A stretch of 64,000 nt of DNA. It comes from Nocardia shimofusensis NBRC 100134 (GTDB taxonomy: Bacteria; Actinomycetota; Actinomycetes; Mycobacteriales; Mycobacteriaceae). Under the pieces are notes generated by a model. The model had not been told where the DNA came from and did not search any database. It saw only the letters and a program-made list of their open reading frames with translations. The DNA lies in assembly GCF_001613125.1 (NCBI RefSeq), contig NZ_BDBT01000007.1, positions 186,001-250,000 on the forward strand, given 5' to 3'. The translations under genes were made by a program, and so were the position numbers. This document shows, piece after piece, positions 17,038-26,162 of the stretch; positions within the stretch are counted from its first letter, which is position 1; the number at the start of each line of letters is the position of its first letter.

Positions 17038-17059
17038 TAGACATATGCGCAGATGTCTA
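17038..17059. promoter_or_regulatory. Dyad operator upstream of the CDF exporter
   Basis: Perfect 7-bp inverted repeat TAGACAT-8 nt-ATGTCTA, enclosing ATATGCGCAGAT. AT-rich dyads of the ATATG-n-CAnAT type are bound by ArsR/SmtB metal sensors. It lies 45 bp before the start of the cation exporter. No sensor gene is adjacent, so the regulator would act in trans. The metal-sensor assignment is inference. Confidence 0.5.
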
Positions 17060-17103
17060 TGTATGGTTCGGTTCGTGATCGAGCGGCGTGGAGGTGTGGC
17101 CTG

Positions 17104-18027
17104 ATGGGGCATGGACATAGTCATGCGGGAGTTGGGCCGGTGGGTACCGGGCATGCCGGCGGGAGGCACCGCTGGCGGCTGGCGGCGGCGCTCGTCCTCA
17201 TCGCCGGATTCTTCGCCGTCGAGCTGACCTACGGCCTGCTCTCGGGGTCGCTGGCCCTGATCTCGGACGCCGGTCATATGGCGGCCGATGTGGTCACATT
17301 GGCCGCCGCGCTGGCCGCGACCGGTATCGCGACGCGCAAGGACACCAGCGGACGTCGCACCTACGGCTCATACCGGGCAGAGGTTTTCGCCTCCGGGCTC
17401 GCGGTCCTGATGATGCTCGGCGTATCCGTCTACATCGTGATCGGCGCGATCGGCCGGATCGGCAGCACCCCTGAGGTGCAGACCGGACCGATGCTCGTCG
17501 TCGGGGCGCTGGGCCTGGTCGTCAACGTCGTCGCGCTGTTGTTGCTGCGTTCGGGCGCGACGGAAAGCCTGAACGTCAAGGGCGCCTACCTCGAGGTGGT
17601 GGCCGACACCGCCGGGTCGGTGGGGGTGATCGCCGCGGGCTGGCTGGTCCTCGCCACCGCGAACCCGGTATGGGACACCGTCATCGCGCTCGCGATCGGC
17701 GCCTTCGTCGTAGTCCGTGCGGTCAGCCTCGGCCGACAGGTCCTGGCTGTGCTCGCCCAGCACGTTCCCGAGGGGATGGACCTCGGCGCGGTCGAATCCG
17801 ATCTCGCGGGCATCCAGGGCGTGATCTCGGTGCACGACCTACATCTGTGGACCCTCACCTCCGGCATGAACGTCGCCACCGCGCATCTCGTCGTTCCCGG
17901 CCAGCACGAGGTGCACAGGGTCCTGGACGAAGCTCGTCGTGTCCTGAGCGACGATCACGGGCTCGCCCACGCCACGCTGCAGGTCGAGCCCGCGGACCAC
18001 ACCGGGTGCGACGAACTCGACTGGTAA
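17104..18027 (+). CDS. Cation diffusion facilitator (Zn/Cd/Co exporter)
   Basis: 307-residue CDF exporter. A His-rich N-terminus (MGHGHSHAG) leads into six TM helices. Helix II contains SLALISDAGHMAADV (the HxxxD-type site with D...H..D) and helix V contains VKGAYLEVVADTAGSVGV with the matching acid. A C-terminal cytosolic ferredoxin-like domain follows, with HDLHLWTLTSG and TAHLVV. The H/D pair in helices II and V points to zinc. The GGAGG site 9 nt upstream sets the start at 17104. The upstream dyad suggests metal-dependent control. Confidence 0.9.
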   Translation: MGHGHSHAGVGPVGTGHAGGRHRWRLAAALVLIAGFFAVELTYGLLSGSLALISDAGHMAADVVTLAAALAATGIATRKDTSGRRTYGSYRAEVFASGLAVLMMLGVSVYIVIGAIGRIGSTPEVQTGPMLVVGALGLVVNVVALLLLRSGATESLNVKGAYLEVVADTAGSVGVIAAGWLVLATANPVWDTVIALAIGAFVVVRAVSLGRQVLAVLAQHVPEGMDLGAVESDLAGIQGVISVHDLHLWTLTSGMNVATAHLVVPGQHEVHRVLDEARRVLSDDHGLAHATLQVEPADHTGCDELDW

Positions 18028-18146
18028 TCGCAAGGTCTCTCCCCGCACCGCCGCAGTCTCCAGGCCACCGACGGGCACCCCTTGCGGTCGTCGAGGAACA
18101 CCGGCCCTCGGCGCCGGATTCCTCTGCGATGTGTGCGGTCCCCGTT

Positions 18147-18560
18147 TCAGCGGGGCGCGACGGTCGGCCCGGCGGTCGGGCCGCCGAACGGATGCCGCCA
18201 GCTTCGCTGGGTCTGGACCGGCGCCGTCTGGACCGGTGCCGTCTGAGCCGGCGCCGCGGCAGGCCGGACGTCGTCCTGCCCCACGACGGTGTCGCGGCGG
18301 GTTGCCTTCAGTTCGCGACGAGCGTGGCGCGCCCGCTGAGAATTCCGACGCGCACCCGCGAGCAGCATGCTCAGCCCGAACGCGGCGACCGCGCCCACGA
18401 CGATGCCGTAGAGGAACAACGTCCCGGTCGAGCCGGTGACCTGGTATCCGAACACCGAGAAGTCGTTGGTCAGCGAGTGGGCACTCCCGGTGTTGTCCAC
18501 CACCCCGACCACACCGACGATCACGGCGGCGAGCAGAAGAATGAGCCCGATGATGATCAT
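18147..18560 (-). CDS. Small two-helix membrane protein
   Basis: 137 residues: TM1 IIIGLILLLAAVIVGVVGVV at the very N-terminus, a short polar loop (NDFSVFGYQVTGS), TM2 LFLYGIVVGAVAAFGLSMLL, then a basic, Pro/Gln/Thr-rich cytosolic tail with near-repeats of AQTAPV. The start at 18560 follows GGAGG by 5 nt. Similar small actinobacterial membrane proteins are uncharacterised. Convergent with the CDF gene. Confidence 0.78.
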   Translation of the reverse strand: MIIIGLILLLAAVIVGVVGVVDNTGSAHSLTNDFSVFGYQVTGSTGTLFLYGIVVGAVAAFGLSMLLAGARRNSQRARHARRELKATRRDTVVGQDDVRPAAAPAQTAPVQTAPVQTQRSWRHPFGGPTAGPTVAPR

Positions 18561-18674
18561 GTCGACCTCCAAGGCCTGGAGAGTGTGCTTTTCTCCAGTC
18601 AACGCCAGGTCTCGTCGGGTGTCGAGGTTCGTCCACCGATCGTTGCAGAACGTGGGGCGGCGGTAGCTGCCCGT

Positions 18675-19685
18675 TCACTGACCGGTGAATGCCTTCCGAT
18701 ACGCCGAGGGCGACATCCCCAACCCCCGCCGCATGTGATGGCGCAGATTGTCCGGCGAGCCCAGCCCGGACATCTCCGCGACGACATCGACCGGCAGATC
18801 CGCCGACTCCAGCAGTTCCCTCGCCCGATCCACCCGCCGATCGCGAATCCACGCTCCCGGCGACATGCCGGTCTCGGCCTGGAACCGTCGGGCGAAGGTG
18901 CGCGGGCTCATCCGTGCGCGCGCGGCCAGAACCGCCACGCTCAACGGCTCGGCCAGGTGTTCCAGCGCCCACGCCCTGACCGCCGCGGTACTGCGGTCGT
19001 CGTGGTCGGGCACGTGATGTTCGATGAACTGGGCTTGCCCGCCTTCGCGCCAGGGCGGCACGACGCAGTGCCGGGCGACGCGGTTGGCCACCGCGGCCCC
19101 GTGGTCTCGGCGGATCATGTGCAGGCACAGGTCGATGCCCGCGGCCAGCCCGGCCGAGCTGAGCAGTGATCCCTCGTCGACGAACAGCACCGTCTCGTCG
19201 AGGTCGACCTTCGGGAAAAGACCGCGGAAATCGTCGGCGTAGCGCCAATGGGTGGTCGCGCGGCGGCCGTCGAAAAACCCGGCGGCCGCGAGCACGAAGG
19301 CGCCGGTGCAGATCGACACGATGCGTGATCCGGCCGGAATGGCGGCCAGCGCCGCGGCGACCTCGTCGGTCAGGCGGCCTTCGTTGCGGGCGGGCGGGAA
19401 TCTCGTCCCCGGCACGATCACCGTGTCCGCGACGGCCAGTGCCTCCACACCGCGCTCGGCCACCAATGAGTACCCGGCGGTGCCCCGCACCGGACCGGGT
19501 TCGAGCGCGCAGGTCACCACCTCGTAGAGCGGCATGCCGTCCTCGGCGACGGCCGCCCCGAACACCATCGGCGGGATGGTCGCGTCGAATCCGACCACCG
19601 GCTCGAGCAGCAGGACCGCCACGACATGACGGCGAGAAGCGGCCCCCTTCGCCTCGAACGACTCGGTGGCGTGATTTTCCGGCAT
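18675..19685 (-). CDS. GlxA-type AraC family regulator (DJ-1/PfpI plus HTH)
   Basis: 336 residues. Residues about 20-190 form a DJ-1/PfpI-like domain with the SICTGAFVLAAAGFFDGRRAT elbow (Cys present). Residues about 230-335 form a two-HTH AraC domain (LAARARMSPRTFARRF then GLGSPDNLRHHMRR). This architecture is that of GlxA/FtrA-like regulators. It is divergent from an MFS gene, with 54 bp between starts, so it probably controls that transporter and itself. The ligand is unknown. Confidence 0.9.
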   Translation of the reverse strand: MPENHATESFEAKGAASRRHVVAVLLLEPVVGFDATIPPMVFGAAVAEDGMPLYEVVTCALEPGPVRGTAGYSLVAERGVEALAVADTVIVPGTRFPPARNEGRLTDEVAAALAAIPAGSRIVSICTGAFVLAAAGFFDGRRATTHWRYADDFRGLFPKVDLDETVLFVDEGSLLSSAGLAAGIDLCLHMIRRDHGAAVANRVARHCVVPPWREGGQAQFIEHHVPDHDDRSTAAVRAWALEHLAEPLSVAVLAARARMSPRTFARRFQAETGMSPGAWIRDRRVDRARELLESADLPVDVVAEMSGLGSPDNLRHHMRRGLGMSPSAYRKAFTGQ

Positions 19686-19739
19686 ATTGGCAATCCTGCC
19701 ACTGGTGGTACGTCGTGTCCTCCCGGATGCTGATTCACC

Positions 19740-21065
19740 GTGACCACAGAGATCGACCGCGGCATCCACTCCGCGCCCACCCGACCGAAACCCCGCCTGC
19801 ACTTCGCCTGGATCGTCGCCGCGGTCAGCTTCGTCGCCATCCTCGGCGCCGCGGGCTTCCGCGCGGTGCCGAGCGTCATGATGACGCCCCTGCACGACGA
19901 GTTCGGCTGGTCGCACGCCACCATCGGCGCGGCCATGTCGGTCAACATGGTCCTGTTCGGCGTGACCGCCCCGTTCGCCGCCGCCCTGATGGACCGCTTC
20001 GGCGTGCGTCCGATCCTGACCGGCGCGCTCGTGCTCATCGCGGCCGGGACCGGCATCGGCGTCTTCATGACCGCGAGCTGGCAGATGGTCCTGCTGTGGG
20101 GTGTGCTGGTCGGCCTCGGCACCGGCTCGATCTCCATGGGCTTCGTCGCCACCGTCTCGACCCGATGGTTCGTCGCCCGGCGCGGAATGGTCACCGGCCT
20201 GCTCACCGCGGCGGGCGCGACAGGACAATTGATCTTCCTGCCCGTGGTCGCGGACGTGACCGACCGCTTCGGCTGGCGCTGGGCCTCGATCGTCGTCACC
20301 GCCGCCGCGCTCGCGGTCATCCCGCTGGTCCTGCTGTTCATCCGCGACCGCCCGAGCGACGTCGGCACCACCCCCTACGGCGGCGCACCCGACACCGATC
20401 CGGAACCACTGCCCAACGGCAGCTTCGCCGCCGCGGCGAGCGGACTCCTCCGAGGCGCCCGGGTACCCGCCTTCTGGCTGCTGGCGGGCAGCTTCGCCAT
20501 CTGCGGCATGACCACCAACGGCTTGATCGGCACCCACTTCATCCCCGCAGCTCATGACCACGGCATGCCCACGACGGTAGCCGCCGGCCTGCTGGCCACC
20601 GTCAGTATCTTCGACGTCGCCGGAACCGTCTTCTCCGGTTGGCTCACCGACCGCGTCGACCCCCGCATCCTGCTGATGATCTACTACCTCGGCCGCGGCG
20701 CCTCCCTGCTCGCCCTGCCCGCACTCCTGTCCCCCCACGCCGAACCGAGCACCTGGGTCTTCATCATCTTCTACGGCCTCGACTGGGTCGCCACGGTTCC
20801 CCCGACCATCGCGATCTGCCGCATCTGGTTCGGCGCGTCGACCCCGGTGGTGTTCGGCTGGGTCTTCGCCTCCCACCAGATCGGCGCCGCCGTCGCCGCA
20901 TTCGGCGCGGGATATGTCCGAGACGCCCACGGCTCCTACGACACCGCCTTCTTCGTCGCCTCCGGACTCTGCGTGGCGGCGGCGCTCTTGTGCGGCGCCA
21001 TCCGAATGCCCCGGGAGCGGGCGAAGACAACGGTCCAGCCGCCCACCGAAGTGACATCGAACTAG
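19740..21065 (+). CDS. MFS transporter (OFA/MCT-like)
   Basis: 441 residues, twelve TM segments with a central loop near residues 205-235 (DRPSDVGTTPYGG). The N-terminal half has FAAALMDRFGVRPI, the MFS motif A position between TM2 and TM3, and an analogous WLTDRVDPR in the second half. The overall pattern resembles monocarboxylate/oxalate-formate type carriers. GTG start with a weak ribosome site. Divergent from the GlxA-type regulator, which likely governs it. Confidence 0.85.
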   Translation: MTTEIDRGIHSAPTRPKPRLHFAWIVAAVSFVAILGAAGFRAVPSVMMTPLHDEFGWSHATIGAAMSVNMVLFGVTAPFAAALMDRFGVRPILTGALVLIAAGTGIGVFMTASWQMVLLWGVLVGLGTGSISMGFVATVSTRWFVARRGMVTGLLTAAGATGQLIFLPVVADVTDRFGWRWASIVVTAAALAVIPLVLLFIRDRPSDVGTTPYGGAPDTDPEPLPNGSFAAAASGLLRGARVPAFWLLAGSFAICGMTTNGLIGTHFIPAAHDHGMPTTVAAGLLATVSIFDVAGTVFSGWLTDRVDPRILLMIYYLGRGASLLALPALLSPHAEPSTWVFIIFYGLDWVATVPPTIAICRIWFGASTPVVFGWVFASHQIGAAVAAFGAGYVRDAHGSYDTAFFVASGLCVAAALLCGAIRMPRERAKTTVQPPTEVTSN

Positions 21066-21252
21066 CGCTGCCGATCACCTGGGAGTCCAGGCAGCAATCG
21101 AGGTGTTCTACAGTTGGCGCCGGCGACGGAGGGCTGCCGACGGTTCTCTCGTGGCTGGACTCGGGAGGTCGCGTGGTGATGCAGGTGTCCGACCCACCCG
21201 TTGTCGAGCGGAACTCCGCCGCGACGACGGCCTCGACCGCGAAGAGTGGCGC

Positions 21253-21393
21253 GTGAACGCAGATCGCTGGAAGCAGCTGACCGAATGGCCGCTCACCGCG
21301 GCCGCTCTCCTTTTTCTGAGTGTCTACACCTGGATAGTTCTCGCCCAACGCCTACAAGTTTCACCGCCTCATGTATTGAGCACGATCGGGTGA
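21253..21393 (+). pseudogene. Truncated potassium-channel-like gene (N-terminus only)
   Basis: The 46 codons from GTG 21253 read NADRWKQLTEWPLTAAALLF and continue for one TM segment before a stop; this resembles the start of two-pore potassium channel family proteins, which need about 230 residues. The pore and regulatory parts are absent. It marks the left border of a degraded strip before the restriction genes. Recognition is from the N-terminal pattern alone. Confidence 0.45.
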
Positions 21394-21817
21394 GGATGCT
21401 GGTAAGGGAGCCGACAGCGCATACGCCATCACTGCGCAAGGATGACTCGAGGCACCGACAGGATCCGGGACATGGCGGGTTGCCGGACCCACAGCGGCTC
21501 CCCAGGTACGAGAGCCGAACGCATTGGACGGGGCGATGCCCCACCGATCATCCTGCATTAGGCACGCTCCTGTGGCATCGTCCTCGTTCGGGCGGCACCG
21601 CGCGGTTGGGGTGGAGGGACGTTGGCTCGGATGCAATGGCCGAGGGTGCTGAGCTTGGAGGGGCTGCGAGGCAAGAACAAACGCAGTCGGCGCTGACTAA
21701 TGGCCACGCGCCTCGCCCCCCGGTCTCGGCACACCGAATACTGGAGGAGAGACTTCGTTCCTCCATCGCCTGCAACTACCCAGCACCCGACGTCCGACAC
21801 AGCACAGTGAGGCCGAC
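21394..21817. other. Degraded intergenic strip with a beta-propeller gene fragment
   Basis: No intact gene seen in 424 bp. On the minus strand, 21484-21543 matches 31583-31642, inside the 3' end of the YVTN beta-propeller gene, at 47 of 60 bases; the minus-strand reading GSRTWGAAVGP mirrors GSQTWGAAVDP in that protein. The fragment has no start and no correct C-terminus. This is a remnant of a related gene, left at the edge of the McrBC island. Confidence 0.6.
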
Positions 21818-23881
21818 TTGACCACCGATCTGCGGACCGCCATCGCCACATTCGACCGCTCCGCCGTCGCCGCCCAGGTCGCCGAGGCCGCCGACCTACG
21901 CAAACAGGTCGTCGACCTCTTCCCCTTGGACGAATGGCCGACACTCCCCCTCGAGCGCTACGCCCTCGGCCTCGGCGCGTCCGACACCGTCACCTACTGC
22001 CACCTCATGGAGTTCGGCACCCGCCGACTCGGCAGTATCAGCGGCGGCAGCGCGGGCAAACACATGCTCTACCGGCACCGCTCCGGGGAGTGGAAGCTCG
22101 CACCCGCGTTGCTCGGTTCGTCGGTCGAGCAGGCGTGGGAGCGGCTGCGTGGCCAGTTCGTCACGGCTTTCGAGGCGGTCGAGCAGGGGGCGTTCGACAA
22201 GCTCGACGACCTCGAGATTCTCCGGTCCGGACAGGCGTTGGTCACCAAGTCCCTCGCGACATACTTCCCGGAGCACTTCCTGCCGATCTTCTCCTCGCCG
22301 CATCTGCGGGCGTTCATCACCGCACTCGGCGGCACGCCGGAGAAGGATGTCGCGGCGTGGCAAGCCAACCGGCAGTTGCGGGAACTCGTCGCCAGTGATG
22401 CCGAGCTGGCCACGTGGGATGCGCAGGAGATCATGCGCTTCCTGTACGCGAACTTCGATCCGCGCGGACGCGATCACGCGATCTGGAAGATCGCGCCGGG
22501 CGCCGAGGCGAGGCATTGGCAGGAATGCCTCGCGGGTGGATTCATCTGTGTCGGCTGGGACCAGATCGGCGATCTCACTCAGTTCGCCAGCGACGCCGAG
22601 CTCAAAGAGTTGATGGACGAGATCTACACCGAGCGTCCCGGCCAGAATGCCGACAAGGCGAGCAAGCTGATCGCGTTTCGTGACCTGCAGCCCGGCGACC
22701 GAATCGTGGCCAATCACGGAATGCGGAAAGTGCTGGCGATCGGCACGGTGACAGACGGATACCGGTTCGACGACACCCGGCCCAAGTCCAAACACCTCGT
22801 CTCGGTCGAGTGGAACACCGACTACGCCCAGGAGCTTCCGGAGCCGAAAGGGGCCTGGCGCAAGACCTTCGCCAAGGTGCCACGAACCCTGTTCGCGACA
22901 CTCACCGCCGCACGCCGCGCCGGACCCGAGATCCAGACGGAATCCGCACTGCCCGAGGAGGTCACACGCGCGCTCGCGGTTCTCGAGCACAAACCACAAC
23001 TGATCCTGCACGGGCCGCCGGGAACCGGTAAGACTCGGCTGGCGCTCGATATCGCGCTGGCGATGCATGCGGATTCGGTGGCCGAGGGTTCCTCGCGGAA
23101 TGCGGCGGTCGCCCGGCTCATCGACTCCGGTCGCGTCCGGCTGGTGACTTTCCATCCGTCCTACGGATACGAAGACTTCGTCGAAGGTTTCAAGCCCGCC
23201 CAGGACACGGACGGCCAGGGACTGCGGCTGGAATTGGCGGACGGGGTGTTCCACACGCTGTGCACCGCGGCCGCCGCTGATTCGAAATCGACATTCCTGC
23301 TGATCATCGATGAGATCAATCGCGGCGACCTTCCTCGGATCTTCGGTGAACTGGTGACCCTGCTCGAATCCGACAAGCGTGGCCTTCCGCTCACATTGCC
23401 GATCAGCGCCCGCCGTTTCGCGGTTCCGCCGAATATCCGGATCATCGGGACGATGAACACCGCGGACCGCAGTGTCAGCCACCTCGACGCCGCCATCCGA
23501 CGGCGCTTCGCTTTCCTGTCGGTGGACCCCGACCCGGATGCCGTCTCGGGCGAGGTCGGGCCGCTGGAGCTGTCGTCGCTGCTGGAGTCGATGAACGAAC
23601 GTATCGACCGCGTCCTGGACTCCGACCACCGCATCGGCCACGCCTACCTGCTGCGCGACGACGAGCCCGTCGCCACCGAGGACGAACTGTGGTCGGCCTT
23701 CTATCACGACATCGTGCCGCTACTGGTGGACTACTGTGTCGGCCGCGCCGATCTGCTCCAGCAGATCCTCGGTGCGCTCGTCGACCACAAGACCGGTCGG
23801 CCGGCCCATTTCGCCGCTGCCGACCTGCCCGCGGCACTCGCCGCCGAATTCACCGCGGGGGCACGCGACGGCGATGAGTGA
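21818..23881 (+). CDS. mcrB: McrB-like AAA+ GTPase subunit with EVE-like reader domain
   Basis: 687-residue motor of a type IV, modification-dependent restriction system. Residues 1-215 form an uncharacterised N-terminal region. Residues about 220-365 form an EVE-like domain (WKIAPGAEARHWQEC, GFICVGWDQIGDLTQF, GDRIVANHGMRKVLAIGTV), the fold that binds flipped modified bases. The AAA+ motor follows: Walker A GPPGTGKT near 400, Walker B FLLIIDEINRGD near 490, and MNTADRS near 545, the McrB signature. TTG start with GAGG 5 nt upstream. It overlaps mcrC by 8 bp. Modified-base specificity is not predictable. Confidence 0.9.
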   Translation: MTTDLRTAIATFDRSAVAAQVAEAADLRKQVVDLFPLDEWPTLPLERYALGLGASDTVTYCHLMEFGTRRLGSISGGSAGKHMLYRHRSGEWKLAPALLGSSVEQAWERLRGQFVTAFEAVEQGAFDKLDDLEILRSGQALVTKSLATYFPEHFLPIFSSPHLRAFITALGGTPEKDVAAWQANRQLRELVASDAELATWDAQEIMRFLYANFDPRGRDHAIWKIAPGAEARHWQECLAGGFICVGWDQIGDLTQFASDAELKELMDEIYTERPGQNADKASKLIAFRDLQPGDRIVANHGMRKVLAIGTVTDGYRFDDTRPKSKHLVSVEWNTDYAQELPEPKGAWRKTFAKVPRTLFATLTAARRAGPEIQTESALPEEVTRALAVLEHKPQLILHGPPGTGKTRLALDIALAMHADSVAEGSSRNAAVARLIDSGRVRLVTFHPSYGYEDFVEGFKPAQDTDGQGLRLELADGVFHTLCTAAAADSKSTFLLIIDEINRGDLPRIFGELVTLLESDKRGLPLTLPISARRFAVPPNIRIIGTMNTADRSVSHLDAAIRRRFAFLSVDPDPDAVSGEVGPLELSSLLESMNERIDRVLDSDHRIGHAYLLRDDEPVATEDELWSAFYHDIVPLLVDYCVGRADLLQQILGALVDHKTGRPAHFAAADLPAALAAEFTAGARDGDE

Positions 23882-25157
23882 CACACACCGGCTCGTCGTC
23901 GCCGAATACGAGTCGGCGGCGCTGGGTTACGACCAGCTGACCGACAACGACATCCGGCGGCTCACCCTCCTGCAGAACCAGCGGCGCTGCACGCTCACCC
24001 CAACACGCACCGGCTGGCAGTTCCGCCCGGAGGGGACCGTCGGTGTGCTGAACCTCGACCGGGTCTGCCTGATAATCACCCCGAAAACAGCGTTCACCGG
24101 ACGCTCCCTGATCCAGTGGCTGTGCTACGCGCTGCAGGTACCCGTGCCGCACGAGTCCACCATCCGTGAATGGACCGTGTCCGCTGACGGATTCGCGGAC
24201 CTGGTGGCCGCCGCACTACTCGCCGAATGCCACAACCTGCTCCGCGACGGATTGCGCCGCGACTACATCCGCGCCGATCACGTGGGGCCGATCCTGCGTG
24301 GTCGGCTCGACGTCGCGGCCCAGGCCAGCCGGAGGTTCGGGCAGCTCGACCGACTACACATGCGCACATTCGACCGCGATGTCGACATTTGGGAGAACCA
24401 GTTGTGCGGGCACGCCCTGCGGGCGGCGGCGGCAACGGTCGCCGACTCACACCTCGCCCGGAATCTCCGGTCGGTGGCCGCGGAATTTCCTGTCACCGGA
24501 TCACCCTCCGAGGCAGTGCGAGCACACGAGCGGGCTCGATACACGCAGCTGAATCAGCGCTACCGGGGTGCACATACGTGGGCTGCGTTGCTGTTGCGCG
24601 GTGGTGGGGTTGCCGATTTGCTCGCCGACTGCGGATCCAAGGCGGGCAGTCTGCTGCTCGATCTACCTCGTCTCTGGGAGACAGTGGTGCGTCGGCTGTG
24701 TGCGGAATCCTGCCCGCCGGAGGGAATCCTGCTGGCGGCGAGAGGAAACGATGCCATCACTGTCCGCGGCGATCTCACTTCGACGTCGCGGTTCCGACCT
24801 GATGTGCTCATCCGGCTGGGCGGGCCCGACGCAGCCGTGGTTCCCATCGATGCGAAGTACAAGACATATCACACCGATCGTGTGTCCCCTTCCGATATCC
24901 ATCAGCTGCTGACTTACATAGCTGGCTACTCCCCCGTCTCCGCGCCTTTCGCTGCCATCATCTACCCGCAGCCTGGTGACCACTCCCGGCGAGTCCTACG
25001 TGTCGCCAACTCCGACCGCAGGCTGGGGGAAATCCATGTCCTGGGAGTATGCGCGGATGCGACGCCCGCAGAGGCGGCCGGATGGCTGCAGGACGTGTAC
25101 TGGAACCCCCTACAGAACAGATACGCACCACCGGATCACGTGTTGTCGCCTCACTAG
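23874..25157 (+). CDS. mcrC: McrC-like endonuclease subunit
   Basis: 427-residue partner of the McrB motor. The N-terminal half (residues 1-200) is the McrC beta-rich/helical region that stimulates the motor. The C-terminal PD-(D/E)xK nuclease has RFRPDVLIR near residue 310 and VVPIDAKYKTY near 330, giving the D...D-x-K catalytic set. It starts inside the last codons of mcrB (ATGAGTGA), so the two subunits are translationally coupled. Together they would cut DNA carrying modified cytosine or similar bases. Confidence 0.9.
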   Translation: MSDTHRLVVAEYESAALGYDQLTDNDIRRLTLLQNQRRCTLTPTRTGWQFRPEGTVGVLNLDRVCLIITPKTAFTGRSLIQWLCYALQVPVPHESTIREWTVSADGFADLVAAALLAECHNLLRDGLRRDYIRADHVGPILRGRLDVAAQASRRFGQLDRLHMRTFDRDVDIWENQLCGHALRAAAATVADSHLARNLRSVAAEFPVTGSPSEAVRAHERARYTQLNQRYRGAHTWAALLLRGGGVADLLADCGSKAGSLLLDLPRLWETVVRRLCAESCPPEGILLAARGNDAITVRGDLTSTSRFRPDVLIRLGGPDAAVVPIDAKYKTYHTDRVSPSDIHQLLTYIAGYSPVSAPFAAIIYPQPGDHSRRVLRVANSDRRLGEIHVLGVCADATPAEAAGWLQDVYWNPLQNRYAPPDHVLSPH

Positions 25158-25511
25158 ACGCGGCGAATCGACCTCAGGTTCCGTCGAATTCTCCACAGTC
25201 GTGGAGGTGAATTCCTCCGCTACGCTGGTCGATCGGCACTGAGTGGCGCAGGCCGTCGCCCGGCGTTCTCCTAGGGGCACACAGGTGGCCGAGATGGTCA
25301 TTGTTTATAGCGGCGCTCCCAGTGAGTTGCTACCGCTGCGACAGGAGGCAGGTGCAGCAACCGATGAGTGACTACTCCGTCATTTCGGGGCTTGTAGGGC
25401 AAGGGTTTACAGGTATGCGTCAGATCGAGGGCAAAGTTATCGCTCGTCTTTTCCGAAGAAATCTCTCGGCACATTCAGCCCGGCGACGTGATTTCTTCCT
25501 GATCACGGAGA
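25158..25511. other. Intergenic strip after McrBC, no supported gene
   Basis: 354 bp of lower coding quality. An imperfect hairpin around 25186-25214 (two GAATTC boxes flanking CCAC-AGTC-GTGG) may end the mcrBC transcript. A plus-strand frame from 25301 lacks a codon bias and similarity that I can recognise. GC is lower than in the neighbouring genes, suggesting foreign DNA. Confidence 0.5.
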
Positions 25512-25874
25512 TCAACCTGCATTAAATGTCCCGGAGCCGGGTGGAGCGAAGATCGCGATATCGTCCAAGGCATCCTCTGCACGCCCCATAGTCTTCGGAT
25601 CACGCTGAAGGTGTTGCAGGGCGGGAACGACGCGCTCGCGGTCGATACTTCGGTGGATGCGGGCGATGTGCCCCAAGGCCGTGGCCGCGTTGTTGCGCAC
25701 ATCCGCATCCGGGTTCTCGAATAGGGCCAGTGCACGTGAGGTAACCCACTGGGCATCGGGGTCGTGCAGCGCCAGCCGCAAGATCGTCTCGGCGAGCACC
25801 CTATTATCGGTGGATTCGAGTAGCGTGGTTGCTTCGTCGCGCTCGATCGGATCCAACCGTTGGTAGGTACTCAT
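25512..25874 (-). CDS. HEAT-repeat protein, probable immunity protein
   Basis: 120-residue all-helical protein with HEAT-like repeats: ETILRLALHDPDAQWVTSRA, ALFENPDADVRNNAATALGH, then a third helix pair. Small HEAT proteins like this often serve as immunity proteins next to polymorphic toxin tips. Its ATG overlaps the stop of the upstream frame (ATGA, 25871-25874), the coupling expected of a toxin-immunity pair. The partner is the short frame at 25871-26080. Immunity role inferred. Confidence 0.65.
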   Translation of the reverse strand: MSTYQRLDPIERDEATTLLESTDNRVLAETILRLALHDPDAQWVTSRALALFENPDADVRNNAATALGHIARIHRSIDRERVVPALQHLQRDPKTMGRAEDALDDIAIFAPPGSGTFNAG

Positions 25875-26080
25875 ATGCGCTTGCCCTTCCTATTGACCAC
25901 GCCTGCTTTCACCAAAGCATTCTGCATTTCCTGGGTCAGTTCCTCCCACTTGCGTTGATGCCCATGGTAGATGCCGGAGCCATTATGCGTCTCGTACACG
26001 TACCGGGGGAACGTCCCGGCGCAATCGGTCTCCTCCCGCAAGGCAAGAGCAATTGTGTCTTCGAAGACAGCGCGGAACAT
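25871..26080 (-). CDS. Short frame resembling a toxin C-terminal end
   Basis: 69 residues: RAVFEDTIALALREET, then FPRYVYETHNGSGIYHG, HQRKWEELTQEMQNALVKAG and a basic end NRKGKRI. The sharp switch to a compact, charged C-terminal module coupled to a HEAT gene looks like the tip of a polymorphic toxin whose delivery part is missing. The ribosome site before 26080 is poor, so this may be a cassette left without its N-terminus. No nuclease or other family is assigned with confidence. Confidence 0.45.
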   Translation of the reverse strand: MFRAVFEDTIALALREETDCAGTFPRYVYETHNGSGIYHGHQRKWEELTQEMQNALVKAGVVNRKGKRI

Positions 26081-26162
26081 CCCGTCTCGCGCCGCTACGC
26101 GGGCCGTCGCTTCGCCTCGTCCAACGAGATGATCTGTTGCGCAACATCGACCGCCAAGTCCA

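Noticed and set aside
18675..20930. 751-codon minus-strand frame suggesting a large regulator
   Set aside because: The first 400 residues are an Asp/Gly/His-rich antisense reading of the MFS gene; the regulator begins at 19685.
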